DNA of 63,224 nucleotides. Origin: Oscillospiraceae bacterium (lineage in GTDB: Bacteria; Bacillota; Clostridia; Oscillospirales; Oscillospiraceae). The DNA lies in the NCBI GenBank assembly GCA_017429325.1, contig JAFRPC010000020.1, positions 1 to 63,224 on the forward strand, read 5' to 3'. Under the pieces are notes generated by a model. That model saw nothing but the letters and a program-made list of their open reading frames with translations. It was not told the DNA's origin and did not search any database. Both the position numbers and the translations under genes were made by a program. Positions within the stretch are counted from its first letter, which is position 1; every line of letters starts with the position of its first letter. Of this stretch, positions 24,580 to 32,556 are shown one piece after another.

Positions 24580-24944
24580 CTGTAGGGGCGGTCATTGGCC
24601 GCCCGCTGCTCCCGCCTGTAGCGCGGGCAATCTGCCCGCAATACACCGTAGATTGGAAGCACATGGTCTCTCCAAATATTTATGTCAATGGCGGTAGTGG
24701 CCGCGCACCTGCGCGGCCATAATTCCGTGCAGAAAACGCTTCGCGCTATGGTTGCCGGGGTCAGAGGCCACTACGATGATACAAAATATAAGGTATAACA
24801 ACGTAGTTGGGGATAACTGCTACCAAGCATTTGTTTCCGAATTTACGGAAGGAACGAGAAAAGCCCCATTGTGATATTACAGATTAATTCAAAATCAGAG
24901 AACAAGGATTAATCTGTGGGTAATTTTTGGGAGGAATAAAGACT
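24580..24944. other. Gene-free region with palindromes and a folded segment
   Basis: A TAGGG-type palindrome lies at 24580-24605. At 24694-24775 an outer pair GTAGTGGCC/GGCCACTAC encloses a perfect 10-bp hairpin (TGGCCGCGCA with its complement at 24698-24719), which could be a small structured RNA. From about 24780 the composition becomes AT-rich, leading into the orphan membrane gene. No open frame of note. Confidence 0.5.
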
Positions 24945-26273
24945 ATGACAGTACCGGTACAATTCCTATCAAAAATACTCGGATTGAGAAAACGCTGCAT
25001 CAGATTATTATGCAGCAAAGGTCACCTTATAGACAAAGATAAACCGGCCTATGAAAAGGTGGAAAAAACAGGCTTCGGGAAATATGACGTTTCTTTCCGG
25101 GATACAGCAAAATTAGAAGAATTGATGCCCACAAGAGGAATGCTCTTTAAGGTGGGGTATGAGCCGCCAGAGAATTGCGACACATTCTTTTCATATTTAC
25201 GCAGATTTTTTAGAAATTATTATAAAAGATTGTGGCTGATTTTTTTCGCTGTGTTGATTTGTCTGGGCTCGCTGAGCATTGACTTTATCAACAACGATTA
25301 TTCGACGAATGGTTATCTTCCAATATATTTATTCATGGTCAATACGCTGTTTTCAGCAACGATAGTTATTTATTTATCAGTAGTTGATACATATAGTTAT
25401 CGAATAGATGAAATGAATCTGGCATTCGATGAACAAAATTATCAAATACATTGCTACAGGTATTATAAATGGGTCAGTGTGCCGTTTCGGTTTCATAAAG
25501 GGGTGGATTCAAGGACTGAGACAGAGGAGCAGACTGGAGATGGGCGGAAACTTGCTGTTGCTATATGGACCTTGTTCCTGCTTATTTGGATCAGCATAAC
25601 GATTCTGAGTACTCTGTTTATTTGCAAAAGAACGAGGATATTGAACGGGGGCATTTCCGGAATCATTACGATCATTCTTTATTTCGTGTCAATGTTATTG
25701 CAATCTCAGAGCTATTACAGTTGTTTGTTGTCAATTTGTTTTTTTCAGAAACTGACTGGATTTACAAACAGAGATGAAGTCAGGCGATATTCTCATAATG
25801 AGGAGCACCCTTCCCAGACATCTGGCTTGATTCAATTACTTAATTACGTAAATGTTTCCTCCACGATATTTCTAACCATGTCTTCCTTGTACTTGATCGC
25901 GTATGCAATCATCATTCACCTGAGACAACCTTTGCCGCGGGAACCGATAGTTTTTGCAACAGATGGATTTATGTTCGCAATGTTTTTAGCGCTCCTTGTT
26001 TTTTCGGTTGTCAGTACGGTTGTAGTTTATTTTGGGCCGAAGCTCATGCTAAAAAGGATGCTGGGAATATGGCTGGAAGAACAACGGAACAAGCTGGAGA
26101 AACAGTATTTACAAGAACATGATGAACAGAAGAGAATCGAAATCAGCAACAGAATCAATCAGTTGAAGTACGAGAAAAACAATTACGACGGAAATTTGGT
26201 AAAAGTGATTGTTGCAATTCTCGAAATACTATCGCCCATTCTTACATATATCGCAACAAGGTGGCTACAGTAA
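24945..26273 (+). CDS. AT-rich orphan polytopic membrane protein
   Basis: I do not recognise this 442-residue protein. It has about seven hydrophobic segments: residues about 96-116, 127-148, 197-219, 228-250, 297-320, 338-365 and a shorter one at the extreme C terminus. Between the sixth and last lies a charged helical stretch (EEQRNKLEKQYLQEHDEQKRIEISNRINQLKYEKN) likely to form a coiled coil. The first 85 residues are basic and cytosolic. GGGAGGA lies upstream of the ATG at 24945. The base composition is much lower in GC than the flanks, and the gene sits between an IS3 element and dtd, so recent acquisition is likely. Confidence 0.7.
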   Translation: MTVPVQFLSKILGLRKRCIRLLCSKGHLIDKDKPAYEKVEKTGFGKYDVSFRDTAKLEELMPTRGMLFKVGYEPPENCDTFFSYLRRFFRNYYKRLWLIFFAVLICLGSLSIDFINNDYSTNGYLPIYLFMVNTLFSATIVIYLSVVDTYSYRIDEMNLAFDEQNYQIHCYRYYKWVSVPFRFHKGVDSRTETEEQTGDGRKLAVAIWTLFLLIWISITILSTLFICKRTRILNGGISGIITIILYFVSMLLQSQSYYSCLLSICFFQKLTGFTNRDEVRRYSHNEEHPSQTSGLIQLLNYVNVSSTIFLTMSSLYLIAYAIIIHLRQPLPREPIVFATDGFMFAMFLALLVFSVVSTVVVYFGPKLMLKRMLGIWLEEQRNKLEKQYLQEHDEQKRIEISNRINQLKYEKNNYDGNLVKVIVAILEILSPILTYIATRWLQ

Positions 26274-26344
26274 GCAAAGTCACCCATGCGGCAGCGGACA
26301 GCCTCCGCGATATCTGAAATGCTTTGCATCAAAGGAGAAGAAAA

Positions 26345-26794
26345 ATGCGTGCAGTATTAACGCGGGTTGCTTCCGCGTCTGTTATAATCGACGGCAAGGT
26401 CAACGGGAAGATCGGGCGCGGGTTTCTGATCCTTTTGGGCGTCGGGCCGGAGGACACGAAGGCCGACGCCACGAAGCTGGCGGAGAAGCTTCTGAGCCTG
26501 CGTATCTTCTGCGACGAGGCCGGGAAGATGAACCTGGGCCTGGAGGCCGTGGGGGGCCGGGTGCTGGTGGTGAGCCAGTTCACCCTCTACGGCTCGGTCC
26601 GCAAGGGCCGCCGTCCCAGCTTCACCGGGGCTGCGGACCCCTCCCGCGCCATTCCCCTGTACGAATTCTTCCTCTCCGAGTGCGCCCGCCTGGGCTATCC
26701 GCCCCAGCATGGCGAGTTCGGCGCGGATATGCAGGTGGAGAGCGTCAACGACGGGCCTGTCACCCTCGTCGTGGATTCCGCTGAGCTGGCGTGA
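26345..26794 (+). CDS. dtd: D-aminoacyl-tRNA deacylase
   Basis: Dtd hydrolyses the ester between D-amino acids (and glycine on tRNA-Ala) and tRNA, preventing mischarged D-residues from entering proteins. The 149-residue product is full length. It opens MRAVLTRVASASVIIDG, has the catalytic-site loop VVSQFTLYGSVRKGRRPSF (SQFTL near 77-81), and ends with NDGPVTLVVDS, which contains the cross-subunit GPVT-type motif. AAAGGAG lies seven bases before the ATG at 26345. Confidence 0.96.
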   Translation: MRAVLTRVASASVIIDGKVNGKIGRGFLILLGVGPEDTKADATKLAEKLLSLRIFCDEAGKMNLGLEAVGGRVLVVSQFTLYGSVRKGRRPSFTGAADPSRAIPLYEFFLSECARLGYPPQHGEFGADMQVESVNDGPVTLVVDSAELA

Positions 26795-26902
26795 TCCGAA
26801 GCCGCAAGGAGCTACAGAATGAGATCGACTTGGCTGCAAAGAAAAATCCGGCGTTTTTTCGGGCCGAAGGTCCGGTTTACCACGCTGATGAGGAGCGATA
26901 TA

Positions 26903-27505
26903 ATGACCATTACTTCCCTGACCGGTGGGTCCATCGGGACCAACTGCTACATCCTCTATCAGGAGGACAGCAAGGCCGCTGTGGTCATCGACCCCGGCGA
27001 CGACGCGGCCCTGGTGAAGGTCCGCATCGAGGCCCTGGGGCTGCGGGTGCTGGCGATTTTGCTGACCCACGCCCACTTTGACCACGGCGGCGACGCGAAA
27101 AAGCTCAGCGCCGCTGTCGGTGCGCCTATCTATGCCCACCCGGCGGAGCGGGAGCTGCCCTCCTGGCTGACCCACGGCCTGAGCTGGGACAAGGACCTGG
27201 CCGACGGGGAGACCCTGGACTTCGAGGGCATCCGCCTGAGCGTCCTCCACACGCCGGGCCACACCCCCGGCGGCGTCTGTTTCCTCTGCGGGGACGCCCT
27301 CTTTGCGGGGGACACCCTCTTTGCCGGGTCCTGCGGCCGCACGGACCTCCCCTGCGGAAGCTGGGCGCAGATGCGGGATTCCCTGCGCCGCCTGGCGGCC
27401 CTGCCGGGAGATTATCAGGTCTTCCCCGGCCACATGGAGGCCACCACCCTGGAGACAGAGCGGAAGAGCAACCAGTACATGCAAATGGCCCTGAAAAATG
27501 CGTGA
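26903..27505 (+). CDS. MBL-fold metallo-hydrolase, glyoxalase II-like
   Basis: A 200-residue protein with the zinc-binding metallo-beta-lactamase motifs LLTHAHFDHGGD (HxHxDH, about 53-64), LHTPGHTPGGVCF (about 117-129), GDTLFAGSCGRTDL (bridging Asp) and FPGHM near the C terminus. Its length and the GxCGRxD motif resemble the glyoxalase II-like family often annotated YcbL. The substrate is unproven. The start at 26903 follows GAGGAG and gives the usual TITSLTGGSIGTNCYIL N terminus. It lies in a run of plus-strand genes starting at dtd, and its TGA is eleven bases before the apbE-like start. Confidence 0.9.
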   Translation: MTITSLTGGSIGTNCYILYQEDSKAAVVIDPGDDAALVKVRIEALGLRVLAILLTHAHFDHGGDAKKLSAAVGAPIYAHPAERELPSWLTHGLSWDKDLADGETLDFEGIRLSVLHTPGHTPGGVCFLCGDALFAGDTLFAGSCGRTDLPCGSWAQMRDSLRRLAALPGDYQVFPGHMEATTLETERKSNQYMQMALKNA

Positions 27506-27515
27506 GGTGAGGCGC

Positions 27516-28526
27516 ATGAAGAAGCTGCTGCCGGTCCTTCTGGCGCTTGTTCTGATTTTTTCCGCCTGCGAGCTGCTGCCCGATTCGGGGGCGAAGCCGC
27601 AGGCGGCCTCTGACGCCTCCATCTGGGCAATGGACACCGTGATGGACCTGCGGCTCTACGGGGACGCGGACGGGTCCGTGATGGCGGAGCTGACGGCCCT
27701 GCTGAACGAGCTGGACCGGGAGCTCTCCGCGGTCTCGGAGGACAGCGCCCTGACGGCGCTGAACGAGAGCGGCAGGACCGACAACGCCCGCATCCGTCTG
27801 CTGGCCGCCGAGGCCCAGCGGGTCTCCGGCTTTACTGGCGGGGCTCTGGACATCACCCTGCTCCCGGTCTCCCGGGCCTGGGGCTTCTCCACCGGCAGCT
27901 ACCGGGTGCCGGACACCGCCGAGCTGGAGGCCCTGCGGGGCCTGGTGGGCATGGACAAGCTCACCCTCACGGACGAGGGGGTCTCCCTGAGCGATGGCGC
28001 AATGCTGGACCTGGGGGCCCTGGCGAAGGGCTATGCTGCCGAGCTCTGCCGGGAGCGGATGGAGCAAGCGGGCGTCGCCGGACGCCTCTCCTTAGGCGGC
28101 AACATCCAGACCGTGGGGACCAAGCCCGACGGCTCTGACTGGCTCATCGGCGTTCAGGACCCGGAGGACGAGAACCGCTACCTCCTGACCCTGCGGCTCA
28201 GCGGCGCGAAGGCCCTTGTCACCTCGGGAGACTACCAGCGCTATTTCATGCAGGACGGCCTGCGCTACTGCCACATCCTGGACCCCGAGACCCTGGCCCC
28301 GGTGCGGGGGACCCTCCGGGCCGTCACGGTGGTGACGGACAGCGGCCTCTACGCCGACGCCCTCTCCACGGCCCTCTTCGTCTTAGGCCGGGAGGCGGGC
28401 GAGGTCCTCTGGCGGGAGCGGGGCGACTTTGAGGCCATTTGGGCCGAGGCCGATGGCACGGTCTGGGTCACGGCAGGCCTGGCGGACAAGGTGGCCGAGG
28501 GCGAATTTGAGGTGGTGGGACCGTGA
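27516..28526 (+). CDS. apbE: FAD:protein FMN transferase (ApbE family lipoprotein)
   Basis: ApbE proteins attach FMN covalently to a Thr/Ser of extracytoplasmic flavoprotein subunits such as RnfG/RnfD and NqrB/NqrC. The 336-residue product begins with a lipoprotein signal (MKKLLPVLLALVLIFSAC, Cys18), so it is anchored outside the membrane. Family motifs are IWAMDTVMDLRLYG, LDITLLPVSRAWGF, MLDLGALAKGYAAEL, RLSLGGNIQTVG and SGLYADALSTALFVLG. The stop overlaps the next start. No Rnf genes are in the window, so its flavoprotein partner is elsewhere. Confidence 0.94.
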   Translation: MKKLLPVLLALVLIFSACELLPDSGAKPQAASDASIWAMDTVMDLRLYGDADGSVMAELTALLNELDRELSAVSEDSALTALNESGRTDNARIRLLAAEAQRVSGFTGGALDITLLPVSRAWGFSTGSYRVPDTAELEALRGLVGMDKLTLTDEGVSLSDGAMLDLGALAKGYAAELCRERMEQAGVAGRLSLGGNIQTVGTKPDGSDWLIGVQDPEDENRYLLTLRLSGAKALVTSGDYQRYFMQDGLRYCHILDPETLAPVRGTLRAVTVVTDSGLYADALSTALFVLGREAGEVLWRERGDFEAIWAEADGTVWVTAGLADKVAEGEFEVVGP

Positions 28527-28879
28527 AGACCAGGACCTGGATCCTCCTGCTGGCCGCCGTCTTTCTGGTCCTGGCCGGGATCGTCGCCTGGCAGTACCTG
28601 GGGGCGAAGCCCGCGCAGACCGCCGAGGTCTGGGCGGACGGGAAGCTCCTGCGGACCATCGAGCTCTCCCAGGACGGGGACTACCGCGTCGAGACCGGCC
28701 TGGGCTGGAACGAGTTGAGGGTCCGGGACGGAAAGCTGGCCGTCACCGCCGCCTCCTGCCCCGACGGAGACTGCCTCCGCTGCGGCCCCCGGAACGCGGA
28801 CCCGCCCATCGTCTGCCTGCCCAACCGGCTCAGCATCCGCTTCTCCGAGGCCGGAACGCTGGACGGGGTGGTCAAATAA
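28523..28879 (+). CDS. NusG domain II-containing membrane-anchored protein
   Basis: A 118-residue protein with a single N-terminal hydrophobic helix (ILLLAAVFLVLAGIVAWQY, about 7-25) and a beta-rich exterior domain ending CPDGDCLRCGPRNADPPIVCLPNRLSIRF. This matches the small NusG_II (domain 2) proteins that accompany apbE in Clostridia. The four cysteines could bind a metal or form disulfides. The start is GTG, overlapping the apbE stop (GTGA), so both are made together. The function is unknown, and the pairing suggests a role in extracytoplasmic flavin transfer. Confidence 0.85.
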   Translation: MKTRTWILLLAAVFLVLAGIVAWQYLGAKPAQTAEVWADGKLLRTIELSQDGDYRVETGLGWNELRVRDGKLAVTAASCPDGDCLRCGPRNADPPIVCLPNRLSIRFSEAGTLDGVVK

Positions 28880-28890
28880 ACAATTAACCA

Positions 28891-28960
28891 TGTAGGGACA
28901 AGCATTGCTTGTCCGCGAGATGTCTGAGGGACGGCGGACGAGTGATGCTCGTCCCTACAG
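28891..28960. repeat. Inverted pair of TAGGG-type palindromes
   Basis: TGTAGGGACAAGCATTGCTT-GTCC (28891-28914) and GGACGAGTGATGCTCGTCC-CTACAG (about 28936-28960), facing each other in the gap between the NusG-II gene and the thioesterase gene. The stems differ (AAGCATTGCTT versus CGAGTGATGCTCG) while the outer bases are kept. Confidence 0.8.
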
Positions 28961-28992
28961 AATGATATGTACTTGTAAAGGAGATAACCGAT

Positions 28993-29718
28993 ATGGAAGC
29001 GCAACTCTCGCGAGAGTTTATGGTCCTCCCCTCCGTCTGCGACGCGCAGCTCAAGCTCTCGATCCCCGACCTCTTTGCCTGGTTCATGGACATTGCGACG
29101 CTCCACGCCGAGGAGCTGGGCGTCGGGGCAAACGCCCTGGTCAGCCGGGGCATCAGCTGGATCACCGTGAAGACCAAGGTCCGCATCCTCCGGCGGCCCC
29201 GGCTGCTGGAGGCCGTCACCCTCTCCACCCGCCCCCTGGTCCCGGAGAAGGTCCGGGCCATCCGGGAGTACCGGCTGGAACAGGACGGCGAGCTGCTGGC
29301 CGAGGGCAAGACCGAGTGGGCGGTCATCGACCTCTCCACCGGGCGGCTCCGTCAGATGGAGGGCGTATTCTCGTCGGAGCTGGAGCTGGCGAAGGAAGCG
29401 GCCTATCCCGAACCCTTTTCCCGCATCCAACCGGACTTCTCCGGGGCGGAGCCTCTGGGGGAGTACCGGGTCCGCTCCACGGACATCGACTTTTTGGGCC
29501 ACATGAACAACATCGCCTACCTGCGGGCCCTTCTGGGCCAGCTCTCCGGCGCGGAGAGGAAGACCATGCCCCAAGCCGGAGCGGAGATCATCTTCCGGGC
29601 CCCCTGCTATGAGGGCGAGCTGCTCACGGTCCGCCGCCGCGAGACCGAGACCGGCTGGGAGCTGGCTGCCCTGAAGGCGGACGGCACGCCCGCCGTCTTC
29701 CTGAAGCTGGACCGCTGA
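28993..29718 (+). CDS. Acyl-ACP thioesterase
   Basis: A 241-residue double hot-dog protein of the FatA/bacterial acyl-ACP thioesterase family, which releases fatty acids from acyl carrier protein. It is recognised by CDAQLKLSIPDLFAWFMDIATLHAEELG, GISWITVKTKVRILRRP, and the second hot-dog start YRVRSTDIDFLGHMNNIAYLR, where the Asp/His/Asn of the family catalytic region lie. AAAGGAG lies ten bases before the ATG. Bacterial members of this family often act in lipid turnover or membrane homeostasis. Confidence 0.92.
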   Translation: MEAQLSREFMVLPSVCDAQLKLSIPDLFAWFMDIATLHAEELGVGANALVSRGISWITVKTKVRILRRPRLLEAVTLSTRPLVPEKVRAIREYRLEQDGELLAEGKTEWAVIDLSTGRLRQMEGVFSSELELAKEAAYPEPFSRIQPDFSGAEPLGEYRVRSTDIDFLGHMNNIAYLRALLGQLSGAERKTMPQAGAEIIFRAPCYEGELLTVRRRETETGWELAALKADGTPAVFLKLDR

Positions 29719-30224
29719 CGATTCAGCAGCCTGGCAGGTTTCATAAAAGGCAACAGGCAACAGGCAACAGGCAACAGACCCGCCCGTAGGGACGGCTCTC
29801 AGCCGTCCGCGGTGCCCCGCACGGGCAAGTGACCAGTCACCAGTCACCAGTCACCAGTCACCAGGGGACGGGGGATGCGGATTGCCGCGCCAGTGTGCGC
29901 ACTGGCTCGCAATGACAAAACCGGGGAGCTTCCCCGCCGTAGGGGCCGGCCCCTGGACGGCCCGTTCCCGTTTCGATACGCTCCACGGGGCGTCGTGGGC
30001 GCCGCCCCCTACGATTTTTTCCAACGTAGGGACGGCTCTCAGCCGTCCGCGGTTCCCCACACAGACCAGTGACCGGACCAAGGAGCGAGAGACACCGGGT
30101 AGCGGCGCACAGTGTGCGCCACGGGACGCCCGCAGGGGCGGACCTCGAAGAGCCACAAAGTATACCTGATCCATAGAGCCCCGAAACAGAAACGAAAACC
30201 AAAAGGGAAAGATACAATGTACCG
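29719..30224. repeat. Repeat-packed intergenic region
   Basis: No gene. In order: heptads GGCAACA (29749-29777); a TAGGG-type palindrome (29785-29811); heptads CAGTCAC (29828-29865); the palindrome ATTGCCGCGCCAGTGTG-CGCACTGGCTCGCAAT (about 29880-29914); further TAGGG palindromes (about 29938-29966 and 30025-30051). The sequence looks like successive insertion of different small repeats after the thioesterase gene. Confidence 0.75.
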
Positions 30225-30265
30225 TTAAAAAACCGCCTCAAACGCCTGTGATTCGGCGTTTGAGG
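30225..30265 (-). terminator. Intrinsic terminator of the minus-strand AT-rich operon
   Basis: Perfect 11-bp stem, CCTCAAACGCC with its complement (30236-30246 and 30255-30265). On the minus strand it runs into CGGTTTTTT. It lies downstream of the two small minus-strand genes at 30449-31045. Confidence 0.75.
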
Positions 30266-30277
30266 CAAAAATATACT

Positions 30278-30357
30278 CTGCGCTACCTGAGCGGGCGGAA
30301 TAGGCGGAGAAGATGAGTAGAATGCAACCTGAAAATGTGTTATGATTCTGTCAACTA
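30278..30357. repeat. 80-bp direct repeat, left copy, flanking an AT-rich cassette
   Basis: About 70% identical, without gaps, to 31554-31633 (56 of 80 positions by eye), including ACCTGA-CGGGCGGAAT, GAATGCAACCTG and a TATGATT -10-like box. The right copy is the promoter region of the XRE-TM gene at 31679. The left copy has no such gene after it. Confidence 0.65.
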
Positions 30358-30448
30358 TACGGGAGAAGTAAGACCGTATATTCATCAATCTTATGTGCTA
30401 AAAAATAATTTTGTGACTACAAGCCAATTTACAGGCTTGCATGTTATT

Positions 30449-30631
30449 TTATTTTTTTTCGATGCTATTGTTTTTGCTTCGGTCAAATAACCGTATCTCA
30501 AAACATTTTCCATCTGTGGTTATAAGGGTTAAATAATTTTCCCTGTCGTGACAGACTAAATCCTGAATGTCAAATTGGTCACATTCATTAATCAAATCAA
30601 ACAAGATGTCTTTGAAGAATGTATAATCCAT
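30449..30631 (-). CDS. Small AT-rich hypothetical protein
   Basis: A 60-residue, acidic-then-basic soluble protein (MDYTFFKDILFDLINECDQF) ending in a lysine-rich tail. It follows the small membrane gene by 33 bp on the same strand and shares its low GC content, so it may be the second gene of that unit. The ribosome binding site is weak. It could be spurious. Confidence 0.35.
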   Translation of the reverse strand: MDYTFFKDILFDLINECDQFDIQDLVCHDRENYLTLITTDGKCFEIRLFDRSKNNSIEKK

Positions 30632-30664
30632 TGTCTTAAAGTTATCCCCAAATTATTTATTAAC

Positions 30665-31045
30665 TCACTGTTTGGATTCGCGAATTGCGTCTTTGACCGC
30701 AGCTTTTGTCAATTCATATTCACAATAGGTATCCAAGAATGCTTCAGCAACACCATAATGGTTATCCTCGGATCGTTTTGTATTTCCCGAACTGGAGGAG
30801 ATTTCATTATTTTCTCCTCTCGTGGATAACAACCCGAGAACAAGGCCAGTAACAAACAAACTAAAACAGATACTTTTTAGCCAAGCCAGGGCACGGATAA
30901 AGATAAAGACCCCTATAATTGCAACAACAACGCCCCAAATTTTTTTGCCTAAACTCGAATCAATAAACAACATGAACCAGCAAATAACTCCGACTGCAAT
31001 ACAGAAAATTGCAATTACCCAAAAAAGAATGTCTAACAAACCCAC
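30665..31045 (-). CDS. Small AT-rich membrane protein
   Basis: A 126-residue protein with three hydrophobic segments in the first 75 residues (LLDILFWVIAIFCIAVGVICWFMLFI, IWGVVVAIIGVFIFIRALAWL and ICFSLFVTGLVLGLL) and a polar C-terminal tail rich in Glu, Ser and Asn. I recognise no family. The GTG at 31045 is preferred because AAAAGGAG lies nine bases upstream. The promoter at 31106-31134 is followed by a perfect 17-bp palindrome. Divergent from the small XRE gene, which may regulate it. Confidence 0.6.
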   Translation of the reverse strand: MGLLDILFWVIAIFCIAVGVICWFMLFIDSSLGKKIWGVVVAIIGVFIFIRALAWLKSICFSLFVTGLVLGLLSTRGENNEISSSSGNTKRSEDNHYGVAEAFLDTYCEYELTKAAVKDAIRESKQ

Positions 31046-31077
31046 GAATAACAACTCCTTTTGAAAAATTTGTAGTT

Positions 31078-31094
31078 GACATTCAGTGAATGTC
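31078..31094. promoter_or_regulatory. Perfect palindromic operator
   Basis: GACATTCAGTGAATGTC, an 8-bp inverted repeat with a 1-bp centre. It is located just downstream of the minus-strand -10 box, between two divergent genes, one of which encodes an XRE repressor. This position suits autoregulated repression. Confidence 0.6.
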
Positions 31095-31105
31095 GGCCAC
31101 AATAA

Positions 31106-31134
31106 ATATTAGCATATAATTCTCCCATTGACAA
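31106..31134 (-). promoter_or_regulatory. Predicted promoter of the AT-rich small membrane gene
   Basis: On the minus strand, TTGTCA (31134-31129), a 17-bp spacer, then TAATAT (31111-31106). A TATAAT on the plus strand at 31115-31120 could serve the divergent XRE gene. Confidence 0.55.
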
Positions 31135-31162
31135 GAACTAAATGTCAGTCAGGGGGAGCAAT

Positions 31163-31417
31163 ATGTTCATTAACAAATCATCGAATGGAAAGAACAATCT
31201 ATGCGGGGAGACAGTTATGCTTCTTCGTAAGAAAATGGGATTGTCGCAGCGTGGGCTTGCCGAGAGACTGCAATTAGTTGGAATGGACTTTGACAAAAAC
31301 GCCATTCAACGTATTGAGTGCGGAAAACGTTTTGTGACGGACATAGAGTTATTGGCGCTTTCCAAGGTTCTGTCCGTATCACTGGCAGAGCTCCTGAAGG
31401 ATTCCACCATTGAATAA
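31163..31417 (+). CDS. XRE-family transcriptional regulator (short)
   Basis: An 84-residue protein consisting of one Cro/CI-type helix-turn-helix: VMLLRKKMGLSQRGLAERLQLVGMDFDKNAIQRIECGKRFVTDIELLALSKVLSVSLAELL. The recognition helix corresponds to DKNAIQRIE. The start at 31163 has GGGGGAG four bases upstream. Low GC and small size suggest a mobile-element-type repressor. It is divergent from the small membrane gene across the 17-bp palindrome, which is its likely binding site (inference). Confidence 0.8.
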   Translation: MFINKSSNGKNNLCGETVMLLRKKMGLSQRGLAERLQLVGMDFDKNAIQRIECGKRFVTDIELLALSKVLSVSLAELLKDSTIE

Positions 31418-31553
31418 TAGGATGTACGCAGTGCACAAGCTTGTCATTTGTAATGGCGACAGAATTGAGAAAACATACCCCTTGCAATAGGGGAAAAAGG
31501 CGCTTCGAGGTAACGAGCGTAAGGTTTCCCGAAATAATATCATGTTTTGCTGC

Positions 31554-31633
31554 CCGCGCAACCTGAACGGGCGGAATTGGTGGGGCAAATTGGTGGAATG
31601 CAACCTGCGGTTCTGCTATGATTTCGCCAGTCG
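31554..31633. repeat. 80-bp direct repeat, right copy (promoter of the XRE-TM gene)
   Basis: Partner of 30278-30357. It contains GAATGCAACCTG and TATGAT (31617-31622), which probably is the -10 box for the gene starting at 31679. Confidence 0.6.
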
Positions 31634-31678
31634 ATGCGGAAAACCGCGGACAAATCCATCAAAAATGAGGTGTTTCCC

Positions 31679-32374
31679 ATGTTATTCAACGAAAAACTGA
31701 TCCAGCGCCGCAAGGAAAAGGGCATGACCCAGGAGGAGCTGGCCGAGCGCCTGTCGGTGAGCCGCCAGACCGTCAGCAAGTGGGAGAACGGCGACTGTAT
31801 GCCGGACGCGGACAAGTTCATCCGCCTCTCCGATATTTTAGAGATCAGCCTGGACGAGCTGGCCGGGCGGGAGGTGGAGGTGGAGCCCATTGTCCTCCCC
31901 GCCCCGGAGGTCCCGCAGCCGAAGAAGAAGCTCCGCTGCCTGCTGGCCGCTGCCGCGGCCTGCCTGGTGATTGGCGCCGCCTGTTTCTGTCTGGGCCGGT
32001 ACGCGTTCCCCGCCGCGGCCCCCGCGGGGACGGCAGCGCCGCAGGCGACCGTGCAAAAGCTCGAGCTGCCCGGGACGCTGACGGTGAGCGGTCTGAGCTA
32101 CACCCTCGGGCTGAAGGGCGACGGGATGGCCTTCGGCTTTGTGAGCAATGCTGCGGTAGACGGGACCGTGTTCTTTTATTCCACGGACGGATACGGTCCC
32201 TACCGGTTCGAGGCGAAATATGCAAACGGAGCCTATACTACGGAGAGCATTCCGCAGGGACGCTACAGCAAGGCGGTTTTCGTCGTACGCGACGGCGACT
32301 GGGAGCGGAGCGCTCTGCTGGCTACGGATATTCTCATCGATTCCGACGGCGCGAGCTGGACCAATGTCGATTGA
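31679..32374 (+). CDS. XRE-type regulator fused to a membrane anchor and exterior domain
   Basis: A 231-residue protein. Residues 1-60 are a classic XRE helix-turn-helix (LIQRRKEKGMTQEELAERLSVSRQTVSKWENGDCMPDADKFIRLSDILEISLDELAG). A basic linker and one transmembrane helix (about 88-107) follow. The last 110 residues form a beta-rich domain (LTVSGLSYTLGLKGDGMAFGF and on) predicted outside the cell. This layout, with DNA binding inside and a sensor outside, suits a one-component membrane regulator. Its target is unknown. The start at 31679 gives the usual MLFNEKLIQRR N terminus. The GC content is like the chromosome, unlike the cassette just upstream. Confidence 0.82.
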   Translation: MLFNEKLIQRRKEKGMTQEELAERLSVSRQTVSKWENGDCMPDADKFIRLSDILEISLDELAGREVEVEPIVLPAPEVPQPKKKLRCLLAAAAACLVIGAACFCLGRYAFPAAAPAGTAAPQATVQKLELPGTLTVSGLSYTLGLKGDGMAFGFVSNAAVDGTVFFYSTDGYGPYRFEAKYANGAYTTESIPQGRYSKAVFVVRDGDWERSALLATDILIDSDGASWTNVD

Positions 32375-32399
32375 TGGAAACCGACGCAGGTTTGTGATG

Positions 32400-32425
32400 C
32401 GGGCGGTCGATGACCGCCCCTACAA
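32400..32425. repeat. TAGGG-type palindrome
   Basis: GCGGGCGGTCGATGACCGCC followed by CCTACAA. It lies after the XRE-TM gene. The rest of 32426-32520 shows nothing I can name. Confidence 0.75.
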
Positions 32426-32527
32426 TCCCAATTTGTGGGAGGAAGCGCAGGAGGCCACTACATCTTGTGCCCTGTAATACTGTACAAAAATTTCTGAAAA
32501 ATTTTATAAAAAACGCCAAAAAAGTTC

Positions 32528-32556
32528 TTGACATTCAGCCGTGTGTGTAGTATAGT
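32528..32556 (+). promoter_or_regulatory. Promoter of the S10 ribosomal operon
   Basis: Perfect TTGACA (32528-32533), a 17-bp spacer, TATAGT (32551-32556). The preceding AAAAAAGTTC resembles an UP-like element and is nearly the same as the sequence upstream of the second rrn promoter at 62988, suggesting shared growth-rate control. Confidence 0.88.
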
